From contig JAEYLC010000048.1 of assembly GCA_023461435.1 (NCBI GenBank), forward strand, positions 62,001 through 126,000: a stretch of 64,000 nt of DNA. The letters are read 5' to 3'. This DNA is from Bacillota bacterium (GTDB lineage Bacteria > Bacillota > Clostridia > Christensenellales > SZUA-584). A program made the translations under genes and the position numbers. The notes beneath the pieces are model-generated. The model was not told the DNA's origin. It saw only the letters and a program-made list of their open reading frames with translations, and made no database searches. Every line of letters begins with the position of its first letter. The stretch's first letter is position 1. Positions 25,624 to 33,962 of the stretch are shown here, piece by piece.

Positions 25624-27111
25624 TCAGAGCATGCCGATCATGCGGTCGAACTGCTTGTTGCGCCACTCTTCGCTTTTGCACAAGGGCGGAATCACCTTCC
25701 ACATGCCCTCCATATACTTGTAAAAGCCCGAAACCAGCACAAGCTCGCGGCAGTGCATGCGGCGGGTGAAGCGCTGCGCGTCCCAGGCCACCACAAGGCT
25801 GTCGTCCTGCACGATAAAGCTGACATCCGCCGACAGCAGCTCGAGCTGTGAAAACGGCGTCAGCGTGATCGAATAATCGTCCGTGTTGCCGATGCTCTTC
25901 AAATGCTGCAGATATTGCTTCAAATGATCCCTGCCGATACGCATGGGCTTTTTGCATATCGCGGACAGATCGTAATCCGGCATGGCGCCGGCCTGCACGC
26001 AGGCTTCGAGCTTATCGAGGTCGTATATCTGCCGGTACTGGCAGCGGTTGCGGATGGCGCGCGTCCTTTCGCTGGTCTCCATGCACACGCGCGTCGTCTC
26101 GGCGTCCACGCCGTTGCTTTGGAGCACGCGGCGCAGCAGGTCTTCGTTCATGTTGCGGAAGGTGGGCATCGGGTTGAGCATGTAGGTGAGCTGGCGCGAC
26201 TTTAAGTTTTCATCGAGTATGCCCAGCATATGCAGCGTATCCGAGGTATCCACCGTTTCGATCATGCGCTTGGACTTTCCAAGAGCGCTGCGCGCGCTTT
26301 GCGCCATAAACTCCACCGTGGGCTTATCGGCAAACAGCATGCCGTGCTTCACCACGGGTTCTGTTAAGACCGCCGCGGTGTTGAGCGCGATCTCGCCGGG
26401 CATCACGAACGTTGTCGTTCTCGTTTCGCGATCGAAATAGCCGGGATAGCGCCATATCTCCACATTCTCCGAAAGATACATGGGCAGCCACCTAAGTACG
26501 GCCTTGTATGAGCGGTAGACATCCGTGGCGCAATCGATGATTTTGATGGTATGCCCGTACTTGGCGGCGTCGATGAAAAGCTTCATGAATTTCTGCACGT
26601 TTTCGGCGTCATCCTGTTCAAAGTCCATATCCCGAAAGTCGGTCATCAGTATTTCGCGGTCGGGCGGCACCTGCAGCGCGTAGGTCAGGAATTCGGCGAT
26701 CGCCTCGCTGACGCCGTTGCGGCCCGTGAACATTTTTACCTGCGCGATGAACGCATTCTGCTGCATGTCGTTTTGCTGGAGCTGCGGGCGCAGCTGTTCG
26801 AAGACGGGCTCGTCGTTGTCGGCGAGCCAGAGGCACAGCGCATCGACAAGCTGCTGCTCACTTTCCGTGTTGAGGCCCGGAAGATAGGCCGATAGCAGCT
26901 TCGCAATCTCCCCCGCTTTGTTTTTGGGTTCGTTTTTTATCAGATACTCCGCGATTTTGCGCGTGCTTTCCGATTTGTAGGTCAGCCTGCGCTGATTGTT
27001 TTTCCATTTGCTGATGGTGGTCATATCGATGGAGAGCTGGGTGGACAACTCTTTGCCGGTGACTTCCAGCCGCTTCATCAGATATCCGAGTCTGGAGTTT
27101 TGGCTCCTCAT
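25624..27111 (-). CDS. Large XRE-like HTH protein with unrecognised C-terminal region
   Basis: The 495-residue product starts with a helix-turn-helix of the Cro/XRE kind (residues about 8-55; KELSTQLSIDMTTISKWKNNQRRLT). About 430 residues follow that I do not recognise; they look mostly globular, with no membrane segment. The C-terminal region includes YSITLTPFSQLELLSADVSF and KYMEGMWKVIPPL. The ATG at 27111 has GAGGAG upstream; the longer frame has none. It lies upstream of, and in the same direction as, the amine cluster, but strong terminators separate them. It could control the cluster by position, which is inference only. Confidence 0.65.
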   Translation of the reverse strand: MRSQNSRLGYLMKRLEVTGKELSTQLSIDMTTISKWKNNQRRLTYKSESTRKIAEYLIKNEPKNKAGEIAKLLSAYLPGLNTESEQQLVDALCLWLADNDEPVFEQLRPQLQQNDMQQNAFIAQVKMFTGRNGVSEAIAEFLTYALQVPPDREILMTDFRDMDFEQDDAENVQKFMKLFIDAAKYGHTIKIIDCATDVYRSYKAVLRWLPMYLSENVEIWRYPGYFDRETRTTTFVMPGEIALNTAAVLTEPVVKHGMLFADKPTVEFMAQSARSALGKSKRMIETVDTSDTLHMLGILDENLKSRQLTYMLNPMPTFRNMNEDLLRRVLQSNGVDAETTRVCMETSERTRAIRNRCQYRQIYDLDKLEACVQAGAMPDYDLSAICKKPMRIGRDHLKQYLQHLKSIGNTDDYSITLTPFSQLELLSADVSFIVQDDSLVVAWDAQRFTRRMHCRELVLVSGFYKYMEGMWKVIPPLCKSEEWRNKQFDRMIGML

Positions 27112-27263
27112 AAGTGTCTCCTCTAACCTCGTGTTTCCCTTTTTTGTACATTCACAGCGTAGCATCCCGCCAACAAAATGTCAAACGCGGCGTATGTGGC
27201 AATTTATAAGTCTGAGAAATAACAGGGCCGCAACCGGTATTAAAGATGCGAATTTAGCGAATA

Positions 27264-27317
27264 CCTTTTTTAGCTAAATATGAAGGAAAATGAGGAAAGA
27301 GGAAGAATAATAACAGA
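27264..27317 (+). repeat. 54-bp flank repeat, copy 2 (before the FRG/DUF2971 island)
   Basis: This is the counterpart of 11328-11381 (44 of 54 identical). Here the short frame starts at ATG 27280 and reads MKENEERGRIITEDGP before a stop; a stop codon lies in frame just upstream at 27271. It lies 88 bp before the FRG gene. The rest of the 27112-27405 gap holds no gene. Confidence 0.7.
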
Positions 27318-27405
27318 GGATGGACCATAGGCAGTATAGTGCGGGGGTGTCTATAATCTGCTTTTTGAAAAAGCAATCTATGATTTTAAAAAAGGAGTAA
27401 ATAAG

Positions 27406-28149
27406 ATGGAAGGAATAGCATCATCCAATTGGTCAAATTTTCTCCAAGAAATAAAGCTAGCAAAGGAAGAGTTAGGGAAAGACGATATTATATGGTATAG
27501 AGGTCATTCGAACGCAAAGTTCTATTTGTTACCATCATTATTAAGGTATAAAAATGGAATAGACAAAGAGCAATACCTGTTTGATAGTTTTCGCAAATTA
27601 TCAGATCGAGTGCTTCAGCGAAGAGAAAGCGATTGGGAAACATTATTTGAAATGCAACATTACCATATCCCAACCAGATTACTTGATTGGTCTGAAACAT
27701 TTGGAATTGCGTTATTTTTTGCCGCTTACTATAGTAAAAATAATGATGCTGCAATATATTTATTAAATCCATTAAAGCTAAATAAAAAAAGTAGTATTAG
27801 GGGGCTATATAAAATTCCTGTGGATGAGGATAAGTTTTCTTATAAGAAAATTTATTGGGATCATGATCCATTTGCGCCGCAAGCGCCAATAGCGGTTGAG
27901 CCAATATTTCTTAATGATAGAATTTTAGCACAAAAAGGCATGTTTACTGTACATCATAATGAGATTGAACCAATCGAAAGTAAGTTTCCTGAAGCAATTA
28001 AAAAAATAACATTACCAGCAGATTTAATACCAGCCGCTTTAGAGTTTTTAGATTTATCGAATCTAAATCAATTTACCGTATTCCCTGATCTTCAAGGAAT
28101 AGCAGAGTTTTTAAGAAGTTCTTCTGGGCTTGAATATAGATATAAATAG
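27406..28149 (+). CDS. FRG-domain protein
   Basis: The 247-residue product is a full FRG domain. It has the naming motif WYRGHSNA at residues 30-37, PSLLR, the central QHYHIPTRLLDW (84-95) followed by ALFFAAY, and the late TVFPDLQGIAEFL. FRG proteins are sporadic, often found in defence or toxin contexts, and the fold is thought to be related to ADP-ribosyltransferases. The actual activity is not shown. AAAGGAG precedes the ATG. The A+T content is much higher than in the neighbouring core genes. It is followed 117 bp later by a DUF2971 gene on the same strand. Confidence 0.85.
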   Translation: MEGIASSNWSNFLQEIKLAKEELGKDDIIWYRGHSNAKFYLLPSLLRYKNGIDKEQYLFDSFRKLSDRVLQRRESDWETLFEMQHYHIPTRLLDWSETFGIALFFAAYYSKNNDAAIYLLNPLKLNKKSSIRGLYKIPVDEDKFSYKKIYWDHDPFAPQAPIAVEPIFLNDRILAQKGMFTVHHNEIEPIESKFPEAIKKITLPADLIPAALEFLDLSNLNQFTVFPDLQGIAEFLRSSSGLEYRYK

Positions 28150-28266
28150 AAAAAAAGTTTCAATGCTAATACTCCTTTATTAAATTTAACTTGGTCGATA
28201 TTAACATAATGATGATAAGAGACTTAACTTTATGCTATATATTGCATATTGTATTGGAGACGAAAC

Positions 28267-29085
28267 ATGGAATCAAATTGGTTTAAAGAATTCCTTGATT
28301 TATATTTTTCTGGAGAATATGAAAAAGCGTATCATCTGAAATATATAAATATTCCTTTAAGCTTGTATAAATATCAGCCTTTTGAGGAAGAGAGAATATC
28401 AACAGTTATTAACAATAAATTATGGTTTACTCTGCCCAAGGATATGAATGACCCATTTGATAGCAGGGGTGTTTATTTGGATTATCAAAATATAGAAGAA
28501 TTCTTAGAAAAGATTTTATCAAAAGAGAAGATCAAATCAAATACATCGATTGATGATGTTGTTAATGGATTTATTTCTTCAGCGCGAGATAATATTAGAA
28601 TTAGTTGTTTTTCTGAAGAACTTTATAGTATGCCTATGTGGGCTCATTATGCCAATAACCATACAGGTTATTGCATTGAGTACAATTTTACTAATTTAAA
28701 AGACGACAATGTCCTTGTAAGAGATTTATTTCCAATTTCATATGAAACAAATCGATATAATATAACAAACCTTTTTAAAATGATATTTAATGAAAAATTT
28801 GATATGAGAATAAAACTCCTTTTCTTTCTTATGAACTTAAAGCATAGCAGTTGGTCATATGAAAAGGAATGGAGAATTATTAATACAAATGGATTAAGCC
28901 AATCACCTTTTATTGGAGGACTAGTTAATTGCCCAATAAACCCGGAGGCTATTTATTTGGGTCTAAATTTTGATAAAAGTAAAATTGATTATATTAAAAG
29001 TAAATTTACAAACAAAAATATCCCCATATACATATTGAAAGCATCTAACTCAGAGTTTTTTAATTTGGAGTTGCAGGAAATATAA
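28267..29085 (+). CDS. DUF2971-family protein (island 2)
   Basis: The 272-residue product has the classic DUF2971 pattern: LYKYQPFEEERISTVINN, LWFTLPKDMNDPFD, ISCFSEELYSMPMWAHYAN, GYCIEY and SYEKEWRIIN. These correspond to HYTSFEKF, SCFTDKDDSRLLWDAY, GVCIGI and EEENEYRAAL in the island 1 protein, though overall similarity is low. The ATG at 28267 follows GGAG by seven bases. Together with the FRG gene it forms a two-gene A+T-rich module with its own terminator. A toxin-like or defence role is inferred from the company it keeps in both islands. Confidence 0.82.
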   Translation: MESNWFKEFLDLYFSGEYEKAYHLKYINIPLSLYKYQPFEEERISTVINNKLWFTLPKDMNDPFDSRGVYLDYQNIEEFLEKILSKEKIKSNTSIDDVVNGFISSARDNIRISCFSEELYSMPMWAHYANNHTGYCIEYNFTNLKDDNVLVRDLFPISYETNRYNITNLFKMIFNEKFDMRIKLLFFLMNLKHSSWSYEKEWRIINTNGLSQSPFIGGLVNCPINPEAIYLGLNFDKSKIDYIKSKFTNKNIPIYILKASNSEFFNLELQEI

Positions 29086-29145
29086 AAGAATATACCATAT
29101 ACTTACATAGTGCGGTTCTCACTATCCATTTATTCATACATAAAA

Positions 29146-29174
29146 GCAGCGCCCCTCTCAGCGCTGTTTCTTTT
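29146..29174 (+). terminator. Terminator at the end of island 2
   Basis: A 6-bp stem (CAGCGC, 29147-29152, with GCGCTG, 29161-29166) is followed by TTTCTTTTCC. The hairpin and its tail resemble those at 15088-15116, which end island 1. Confidence 0.65.
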
Positions 29175-29630
29175 CCCCAAGTCAATATCACCCAAAAAAC
29201 AAGCTTCCTCCGGCATTGTTCTCCGGCGAGAGTACGTCTATCTCCCCCTTTGGCATCACACTGACAATGGGGCTTGCTTCCTATAGCTTATTTTTACCCC
29301 TCATTATTTTTGCGCCTCTCAAATTATTTTTTATCCGTTCAGCCGTTGTTAAGTTTTTTGAGCTATATTTTAACTGTACCAGATAAGCAGCCTCTCCTAT
29401 CACCTTTGTCATCAGCCTTATCGGGTGCCAAGCGAATGCGGCGCGTTATTAACGCAGGTGGGGGACAAAAGGGGAGATGGTATATAGCCGCATCGCTTAA
29501 CAGACAGAATTGCGCACCCGCTAGATAAACCTATGCGCAAGATAATACTCTCGGATTCTCCGGGGGTATTATTTATATTGTACCCGCTTGCCGTTGGATA
29601 CAATATCCTTAATTAATGTTTAATTGATCA
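29175..29630. other. Gene-free region before the MBL-fold gene
   Basis: No gene or known RNA was recognised. There are short inverted repeats: TTGCGCA/TGCGCAA at 29510-29541 and TAATAC/GTATTA around 29545-29573. They could belong to an untranslated or regulatory element, but no known riboswitch was identified. Confidence 0.4.
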
Positions 29631-29659
29631 TTGACTTTGTGATAAAACAGGGTTATTAT
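29631..29659 (+). promoter_or_regulatory. Sigma-A promoter of the MBL-fold gene
   Basis: TTGACT, a 17-bp spacer and TATTAT lie 57 bp before the ATG at 29716. This is a good match to the vegetative promoter consensus. Confidence 0.7.
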
Positions 29660-29715
29660 CAAAGTACAAAGACGCTTATCACGCCATTTTTTAAGCAACG
29701 AAAGGGGTATTCACT

Positions 29716-30570
29716 ATGAAAGTCACTCTGTTACTCGAAAACACAAGCCTGTACAGCCGTTATTACAACGCCGAACACGGGTATTCCGCCTGGATCGAAG
29801 ACGAAGACGTCAAAATACTCTATGACTGCGGCTATTCCGACAAGTTCATCAAAAACGCCGAAGCGCTGGGAATCGACCTTCGCCTGGCGGATTATGTGGT
29901 GCTCTCCCATAACCATTGGGACCACACAGGCGGCTTCAAGTATCTGATCAAGTACTATCAGGACATGGCGATGCAGAAAAAGCCGATCCTTCTGTTCACG
30001 AGCGACGAAATCTTCCTCAAAAGATACGAGTTCAACTGGAAGCTGCCCGTCAGCCTTGATGTCGGCCTCGATGTGATGAAGAAGTATTTCGACGTGCGGA
30101 TGACCCCCGGCCCGCTTTGGATCACCAAGAACCTTTGCTTCATGGGCATCTGCGAACGCTCGAACGATTTTGAGCACGTGGTGCCCCAAACAGCCAAGCG
30201 GCTCAAGGACGGCGAGTGGCTCGACGATTGCGTGGATGAAGACACACAGTTCTGCTACCGTCACAAGAACGGCAAGGAAGTCAGCGTGGTGTCGGCGTGC
30301 GCGCACTACGGCATCTGCAACATCATGGAGTACGCGAAGAAGCTCACGGGCGCGGACAAAATCCATACGTATCTCGGCGGCTCGCACCTGCGCATTGACG
30401 AAGTCCCGCAGTCTCAGGTCGATAAAACATGTGATTATGTGAAAAAGCAGAACATGGAAAGCTTTTATATCTGCCACGATACCGACCTTCACTGTAAGCT
30501 CGCGCTCGGCAACGCGGCACCCCAGGCCATCAAGGAAGCGGGCGTCAGCCTCGTCGTGGAGCTCGACTGA
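29716..30570 (+). CDS. MBL-fold metallohydrolase
   Basis: The 284-residue product is a metallo-beta-lactamase-fold protein with the metal-binding motif HNHWDH (His65, His67, Asp69, His70) and later VSACAHYGICN and GGSHL. The nearest characterised type by general layout is the branch annotated as 7,8-dihydropterin-6-methyl-4-(beta-D-ribofuranosyl)-aminobenzene-5'-phosphate synthase, but many members have other functions. AAAGGGG precedes the ATG. It has its own promoter and terminator and so looks monocistronic. The GntR gene downstream is on the same strand. Confidence 0.82.
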   Translation: MKVTLLLENTSLYSRYYNAEHGYSAWIEDEDVKILYDCGYSDKFIKNAEALGIDLRLADYVVLSHNHWDHTGGFKYLIKYYQDMAMQKKPILLFTSDEIFLKRYEFNWKLPVSLDVGLDVMKKYFDVRMTPGPLWITKNLCFMGICERSNDFEHVVPQTAKRLKDGEWLDDCVDEDTQFCYRHKNGKEVSVVSACAHYGICNIMEYAKKLTGADKIHTYLGGSHLRIDEVPQSQVDKTCDYVKKQNMESFYICHDTDLHCKLALGNAAPQAIKEAGVSLVVELD

Positions 30571-30583
30571 CCGGCACGCTGTT

Positions 30584-30622
30584 GTATGCCCTGTATAACG
30601 ACATACAGGGCATACTTTTTTG
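30584..30622 (+). terminator. Terminator after the MBL-fold gene
   Basis: A 13-bp perfect stem (GTATGCCCTGTAT, 30584-30596, pairing with 30603-30615) is followed by TTTTTTG. One of the strongest terminators in the window. Confidence 0.92.
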
Positions 30623-30699
30623 TTGCTTTTGGATTATATGTTGGTATTATTCTGCTGTGCATATATAATAAAGCTGATTCTTTTATGTAGGTGTAAACA

Positions 30700-31413
30700 A
30701 TGGCAAACAACAAAACCTTCGAACACGGGCTGCCCGAAACCTCGGTGCGCCACAAATACCAGCGTCTTTATGAATTGGTCGCGGAGCAGCTGACCGACTG
30801 GATTATGGACGGAACGCTCAAGGAAGGCGAACGGCTCAATGCCGATGAGATTTGCGCCAAGCTCGGCGTCAGCCGTATGCCCGTCCGCGATGCGCTCAAG
30901 ATTCTCGAAGAAGCGGGGCTGATCACGAACACGCCGTATCTCGGGGCTACCGTCGCTTCCGTGTCGATGGAGGATGTCCTCGAGCTGTTTATCATGCGCA
31001 TGAGCCTCGAGCCCACGGCGGCGTACCATGCCGTCAAAAGAATCACCAGCGCACAGCTCAGTGAGTTGAAAGCCATTGAGGACAAGCTCGAAGCGGCCAT
31101 CAATACGGACGCGGCGCTCATGGATACCAAGCAGATCTACCGCTATAACCGGCTCTTCCATCAAACGCTGTATTCGTTTTCGTGCATGAAGCGGCTCTGC
31201 AAAACGATCGACGGCATACTCAACAGTCTTGCCTATGTGCGCATCAAAAACGTGTATGAAAGCAGCGACAATCTTTCCTTCATCATGCTCGAGCACCGGT
31301 CCTTTCTTGAACAGATCGAAAAACACGACGCGGATAAGGTGAGAGACCTGCTCTACAGCACGCTGTCGGATCACTACGCGCGGCTCGAAAAAGCGCACAA
31401 GGACCAGCAATAA
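30700..31413 (+). CDS. GntR-family regulator, FadR-like (FCD) type
   Basis: The 237-residue product has an N-terminal winged helix (about 20-90; LTDWIMDGTLKEGERLN, LGVSRMPVRDALKILEEAGLI). An all-helical FCD ligand domain follows, with likely metal-binding residues (RYNRLFHQTLY, LEHRSFLEQIEKHD). Such proteins sense carboxylic-acid metabolites. Likely targets are near neighbours, such as the MBL-fold gene just upstream, but no operator was recognised. An AGGTG site precedes the ATG. Confidence 0.88.
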   Translation: MANNKTFEHGLPETSVRHKYQRLYELVAEQLTDWIMDGTLKEGERLNADEICAKLGVSRMPVRDALKILEEAGLITNTPYLGATVASVSMEDVLELFIMRMSLEPTAAYHAVKRITSAQLSELKAIEDKLEAAINTDAALMDTKQIYRYNRLFHQTLYSFSCMKRLCKTIDGILNSLAYVRIKNVYESSDNLSFIMLEHRSFLEQIEKHDADKVRDLLYSTLSDHYARLEKAHKDQQ

Positions 31414-31455
31414 AAAAGTGCGGCACACCCGCTTTTGGCGTACCGCATTTTTGTT
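31414..31455. terminator. Bidirectional terminator between convergent genes
   Basis: AAAAAAGTGCGG pairs with CCGCATTTTTG across a short interval between the GntR gene and the converging membrane-protein gene. Both sides have U runs in the respective transcript. Confidence 0.75.
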
Positions 31456-31881
31456 TTATTCGTCTTTTTGCTTATCGTCCTTATCTTCTTTGTCCTCTTC
31501 GCGCTTGATGTAAGCGTCGAAGCTCCTCGCCCCTTCGGATTCCCACCATTGCTCATAGACATCGTCGAACCACCAGTTGCGCTTCGTCCCATGATGCATG
31601 TGCGTTTTGTACTTATACCTGTACCTGGCTTTATTGCTGTAATCGTCGCCGTGCCACTTATGCCCCATTCCGCCAAACAGCAGCCGTGCAAGCAGCGCGA
31701 TGCCAAAGCCCTGCCAGTAGGTGATCGTGCCCAGGCTGAAAAGCGCGGGCATCAGCCAGTTCCAAAGCACCATGATCAGCGCGCCGATGATCAGCGCGAA
31801 AAATCCCGCAATAAACACACCGCCAATGATACCGCCGAGCACCCTTAATGCTCCCATTGAATGTCTTTTTTCCTCGTTCAT
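31456..31881 (-). CDS. Membrane protein of unknown function in a sigma-factor operon
   Basis: The 141-residue product has two likely membrane helices (about 13-40 and 45-66). A highly polar C-terminal tail follows, rich in His, Lys, Tyr, Trp and then Asp/Glu (DKEDKDDKQKDE). I do not recognise the family. It lies 16 bp after the sigma-factor gene, with GAGGAGG before the ATG, and ends in a strong terminator. A role as membrane partner or target of the sigma factor is conceivable, but it has no anti-sigma zinc motif. Confidence 0.6.
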   Translation of the reverse strand: MNEEKRHSMGALRVLGGIIGGVFIAGFFALIIGALIMVLWNWLMPALFSLGTITYWQGFGIALLARLLFGGMGHKWHGDDYSNKARYRYKYKTHMHHGTKRNWWFDDVYEQWWESEGARSFDAYIKREEDKEDKDDKQKDE

Positions 31882-31897
31882 ATTGTCCTCCTCTCAG

Positions 31898-32392
31898 TTA
31901 ACGTTCATAATTTTCCATCACGGTTAAAAGCTTTTTCACAGCCCTGTTCTTTCTGGAGAGCAGCGTTCCGATGGGCTCGCCCGTCATCTCCGCAAGTTCT
32001 TTGTAGCTTCTGCCGTTCAGCTCCGTTTCCACAAACACAAAACGGGATTTCTCGTCGAGCAGCTTCAAAGCCGCCTCCATATGGCGCTTCAACTCGTTGC
32101 GCATCGCGGTCTCCTCCGCGGAGCTTTCGTGCTGCGCGCTTTCCACAGCGTCGTCAAGCTGTTCACGGCCGCGTTTGCGCAGCATATTGAGCGCGCCGTT
32201 CCTCAGCGACGCAAATATATACGACGTCGTGCTGCCGATGCGGTCATCCTCCTCAAGGCCGATCATATTCATCGCGGTCTGCTGGATGATGTCCTCCGCG
32301 TCATACTCGTTGAGCGATGAAAAAGAGACGCGTATATAGTTTTTGAACTTACCATAGCCCGCCGAAAAAACCTCCGCCAGCGTGCCGCTCAT
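31898..32392 (-). CDS. RNA polymerase sigma factor, sigma-70 family (ECF-like)
   Basis: The 164-residue product has a region-2-like helix set (NEYDAEDIIQQTAMNMI, SYIFASLRNGALNMLRKRG) and a region-4 helix-turn-helix (LNGRSYKELAEMTGEPIGTLLSRKNRAVKKLL). The size fits ECF-type sigma factors that respond to an outside signal. It follows the HTH gene at 32418-32681 by 25 bp and is followed by a small membrane-protein gene, all on the minus strand. Confidence 0.82.
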   Translation of the reverse strand: MSGTLAEVFSAGYGKFKNYIRVSFSSLNEYDAEDIIQQTAMNMIGLEEDDRIGSTTSYIFASLRNGALNMLRKRGREQLDDAVESAQHESSAEETAMRNELKRHMEAALKLLDEKSRFVFVETELNGRSYKELAEMTGEPIGTLLSRKNRAVKKLLTVMENYER

Positions 32393-32417
32393 TCGCGTCT
32401 GCTCCCTTCCGCCGCTT

Positions 32418-32681
32418 TTATTCGCAGTAACATAGCTTTCGAATGCGCTCGTCCAGCCGTATCATCTCCAGCGCGGCCTCTCTCCCCTTGGCGGTCAGCT
32501 TCACGTCGCCGTAGGGCTTGTGGACCACATAGCCTTTTTTTGAAAGGCTTTTGAGCGCGTTGCTTGCGCTGGGGCGCGTGACCTCGAGCGCCTGCGCAAT
32601 GTCGGCCACATACGTACTATCGTCCTGTTTTGATAAATAGTATACCGCTTTTAAATACATCTGTCCCGATGCCGTCATCAT
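32418..32681 (-). CDS. DtxR/MarR-like winged-helix protein, DNA-binding domain only
   Basis: The 87-residue product consists of one winged-helix domain (ASGQMYLKAVYYLSKQDDSTYVADIAQALEVTRPSASNALKSLSKKGYV, then the wing and ARGREAALEMIRLDERI). It resembles the N-terminal domain of DtxR/MntR-type regulators, but it ends where the dimerisation helix would begin and lacks the metal-binding half. AAAGGAG precedes the ATG at 32681. It heads a three-gene unit with the sigma factor and membrane protein, and may be a true single-domain regulator or a truncated one. Confidence 0.72.
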   Translation of the reverse strand: MMTASGQMYLKAVYYLSKQDDSTYVADIAQALEVTRPSASNALKSLSKKGYVVHKPYGDVKLTAKGREAALEMIRLDERIRKLCYCE

Positions 32682-32888
32682 GGCTCTCCTTTTGTGTTTG
32701 TCTGACTGTAAGACACTCAAAAAACCGTTTTATTGCATTTATCTGAAAATATTTCGTTAAGTTCTTTCTTTTTGTCGATTCATCGGCGTATATGATATAT
32801 AATAGGTGCTTAAGAGGCAGAAAAAGGATGCAATAAAATGCGGCCTTACGTGTCCTATATATGACAGATTATATTCCCGGAGGATTTC

Positions 32889-33962
32889 ATGAACGACGGC
32901 ATCGCCCTTTTTAACGATACGCTGACAGAAGCTGTGGCCAAGAACAAGCGCTTTTTATTAAAGCGCCCGGCTTACATCCCGTCCTTTGCGCGCATCGCGG
33001 CGCATATCGGCAAAGCGAACAAGACGCGCGCGGCGCTGGCTGCAGGCGAAAACCTCGTTGTGCCGCCGGTGCTCATCATCAGCGTGACGAACGACTGCAA
33101 CCTTGCGTGCGCGGGCTGCTACGCGTGCCACCAGAACCGCGACAAAAGCGCCGAGATGGACACAGCGCAGATCACGCGCGTGGTGGACGAGGCCGCTGAG
33201 CTCGGCGTCTCGGTTGTGATGATCGCGGGCGGCGAGCCTTTCATGAAACCGGACATATTGGAGCTTCCGAACAAACACTCCGAGCTGCTGTTTGTGATGT
33301 TTACGAACGGCCTGCTGTTAACCGGCGATACCGCCGCCGCGGTGGGCAAGCTCAAAAACCTGATCCCGGTATTAAGCCTTGAGGGCGGGCAACTATTGAC
33401 GGATGCGCGGCGCGGCGCGGGCGTGTATGACGCCGTTAAGTCGGTGATGGGCAGCCTTGATAAAAAGGGGCAGCTTTTCGGCGTGTCCGTCACGCTGACC
33501 AGCGTCAATTACGACGAGGTGGTACGCTCCGGCTATTTGAAAACGATGCAGGACGCGGGCTGCCGCGCGGCGTTTCTGATCGAGTACGTGCCCTGCGGCG
33601 CGGAGGATATGACGCTGTGTCTGACGGATGAGCAAAAGGCGCATCTGCGCGCCGTCGAAAAAGAGCTTTACAAGACGCACGACATGCTCGTCGTCTCGCT
33701 GCCGGGCAACGAAGACCCTTACGGCGGCTGCCTCGCCTCGGGGCGCGGCTTTCTGCACATCAGCGCAAGCGGCGCGCTTGAAGCCTGTCCGTTCGCGCCG
33801 TATTCCGACACGAGCGTCAGCAACATGCCGCTCAAGGACGCGCTCAAATCGCGGCTGATTGCCGAAGTGCGCGAAAATCATCACAAGCTTAAGGAGAGCC
33901 GCGGCGGCTGCGCGCTCAAGGAAAACGCGGAGTGGGTTAAAGCGCTGCAGACGCAAACGTGA
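32889..33962 (+). CDS. Radical SAM protein
   Basis: The 357-residue product has the radical SAM cysteine motif CNLACAGC (Cys70, Cys74, Cys77), followed by a Gly-Gly-Glu-Pro SAM-binding segment (IAGGEPF). The C-terminal part carries more cysteines (GGCLASGRGFLHISASGALEACPFAPYS, then GGCALKE), like a shortened SPASM-type Fe-S region. The substrate is not evident and no peptide precursor gene was seen beside it. GGAGG precedes the ATG. A TATAAT at 32798-32803 lies about 85 bp upstream, but without a good -35. Confidence 0.85.
   Translation: MNDGIALFNDTLTEAVAKNKRFLLKRPAYIPSFARIAAHIGKANKTRAALAAGENLVVPPVLIISVTNDCNLACAGCYACHQNRDKSAEMDTAQITRVVDEAAELGVSVVMIAGGEPFMKPDILELPNKHSELLFVMFTNGLLLTGDTAAAVGKLKNLIPVLSLEGGQLLTDARRGAGVYDAVKSVMGSLDKKGQLFGVSVTLTSVNYDEVVRSGYLKTMQDAGCRAAFLIEYVPCGAEDMTLCLTDEQKAHLRAVEKELYKTHDMLVVSLPGNEDPYGGCLASGRGFLHISASGALEACPFAPYSDTSVSNMPLKDALKSRLIAEVRENHHKLKESRGGCALKENAEWVKALQTQT

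Noticed and set aside
29175..29630. Possible riboswitch or T-box leader before the MBL-fold gene
   Set aside because: Short inverted repeats are present, but no conserved core of a known riboswitch or T-box was recognised, and the promoter at 29631 lies downstream of them.
32798..32803. TATAAT before the radical SAM gene as a full promoter
   Set aside because: No acceptable -35 lies at 15-19 bp; the nearest TTGTCG is 20 bp away. Only the -10 is mentioned.
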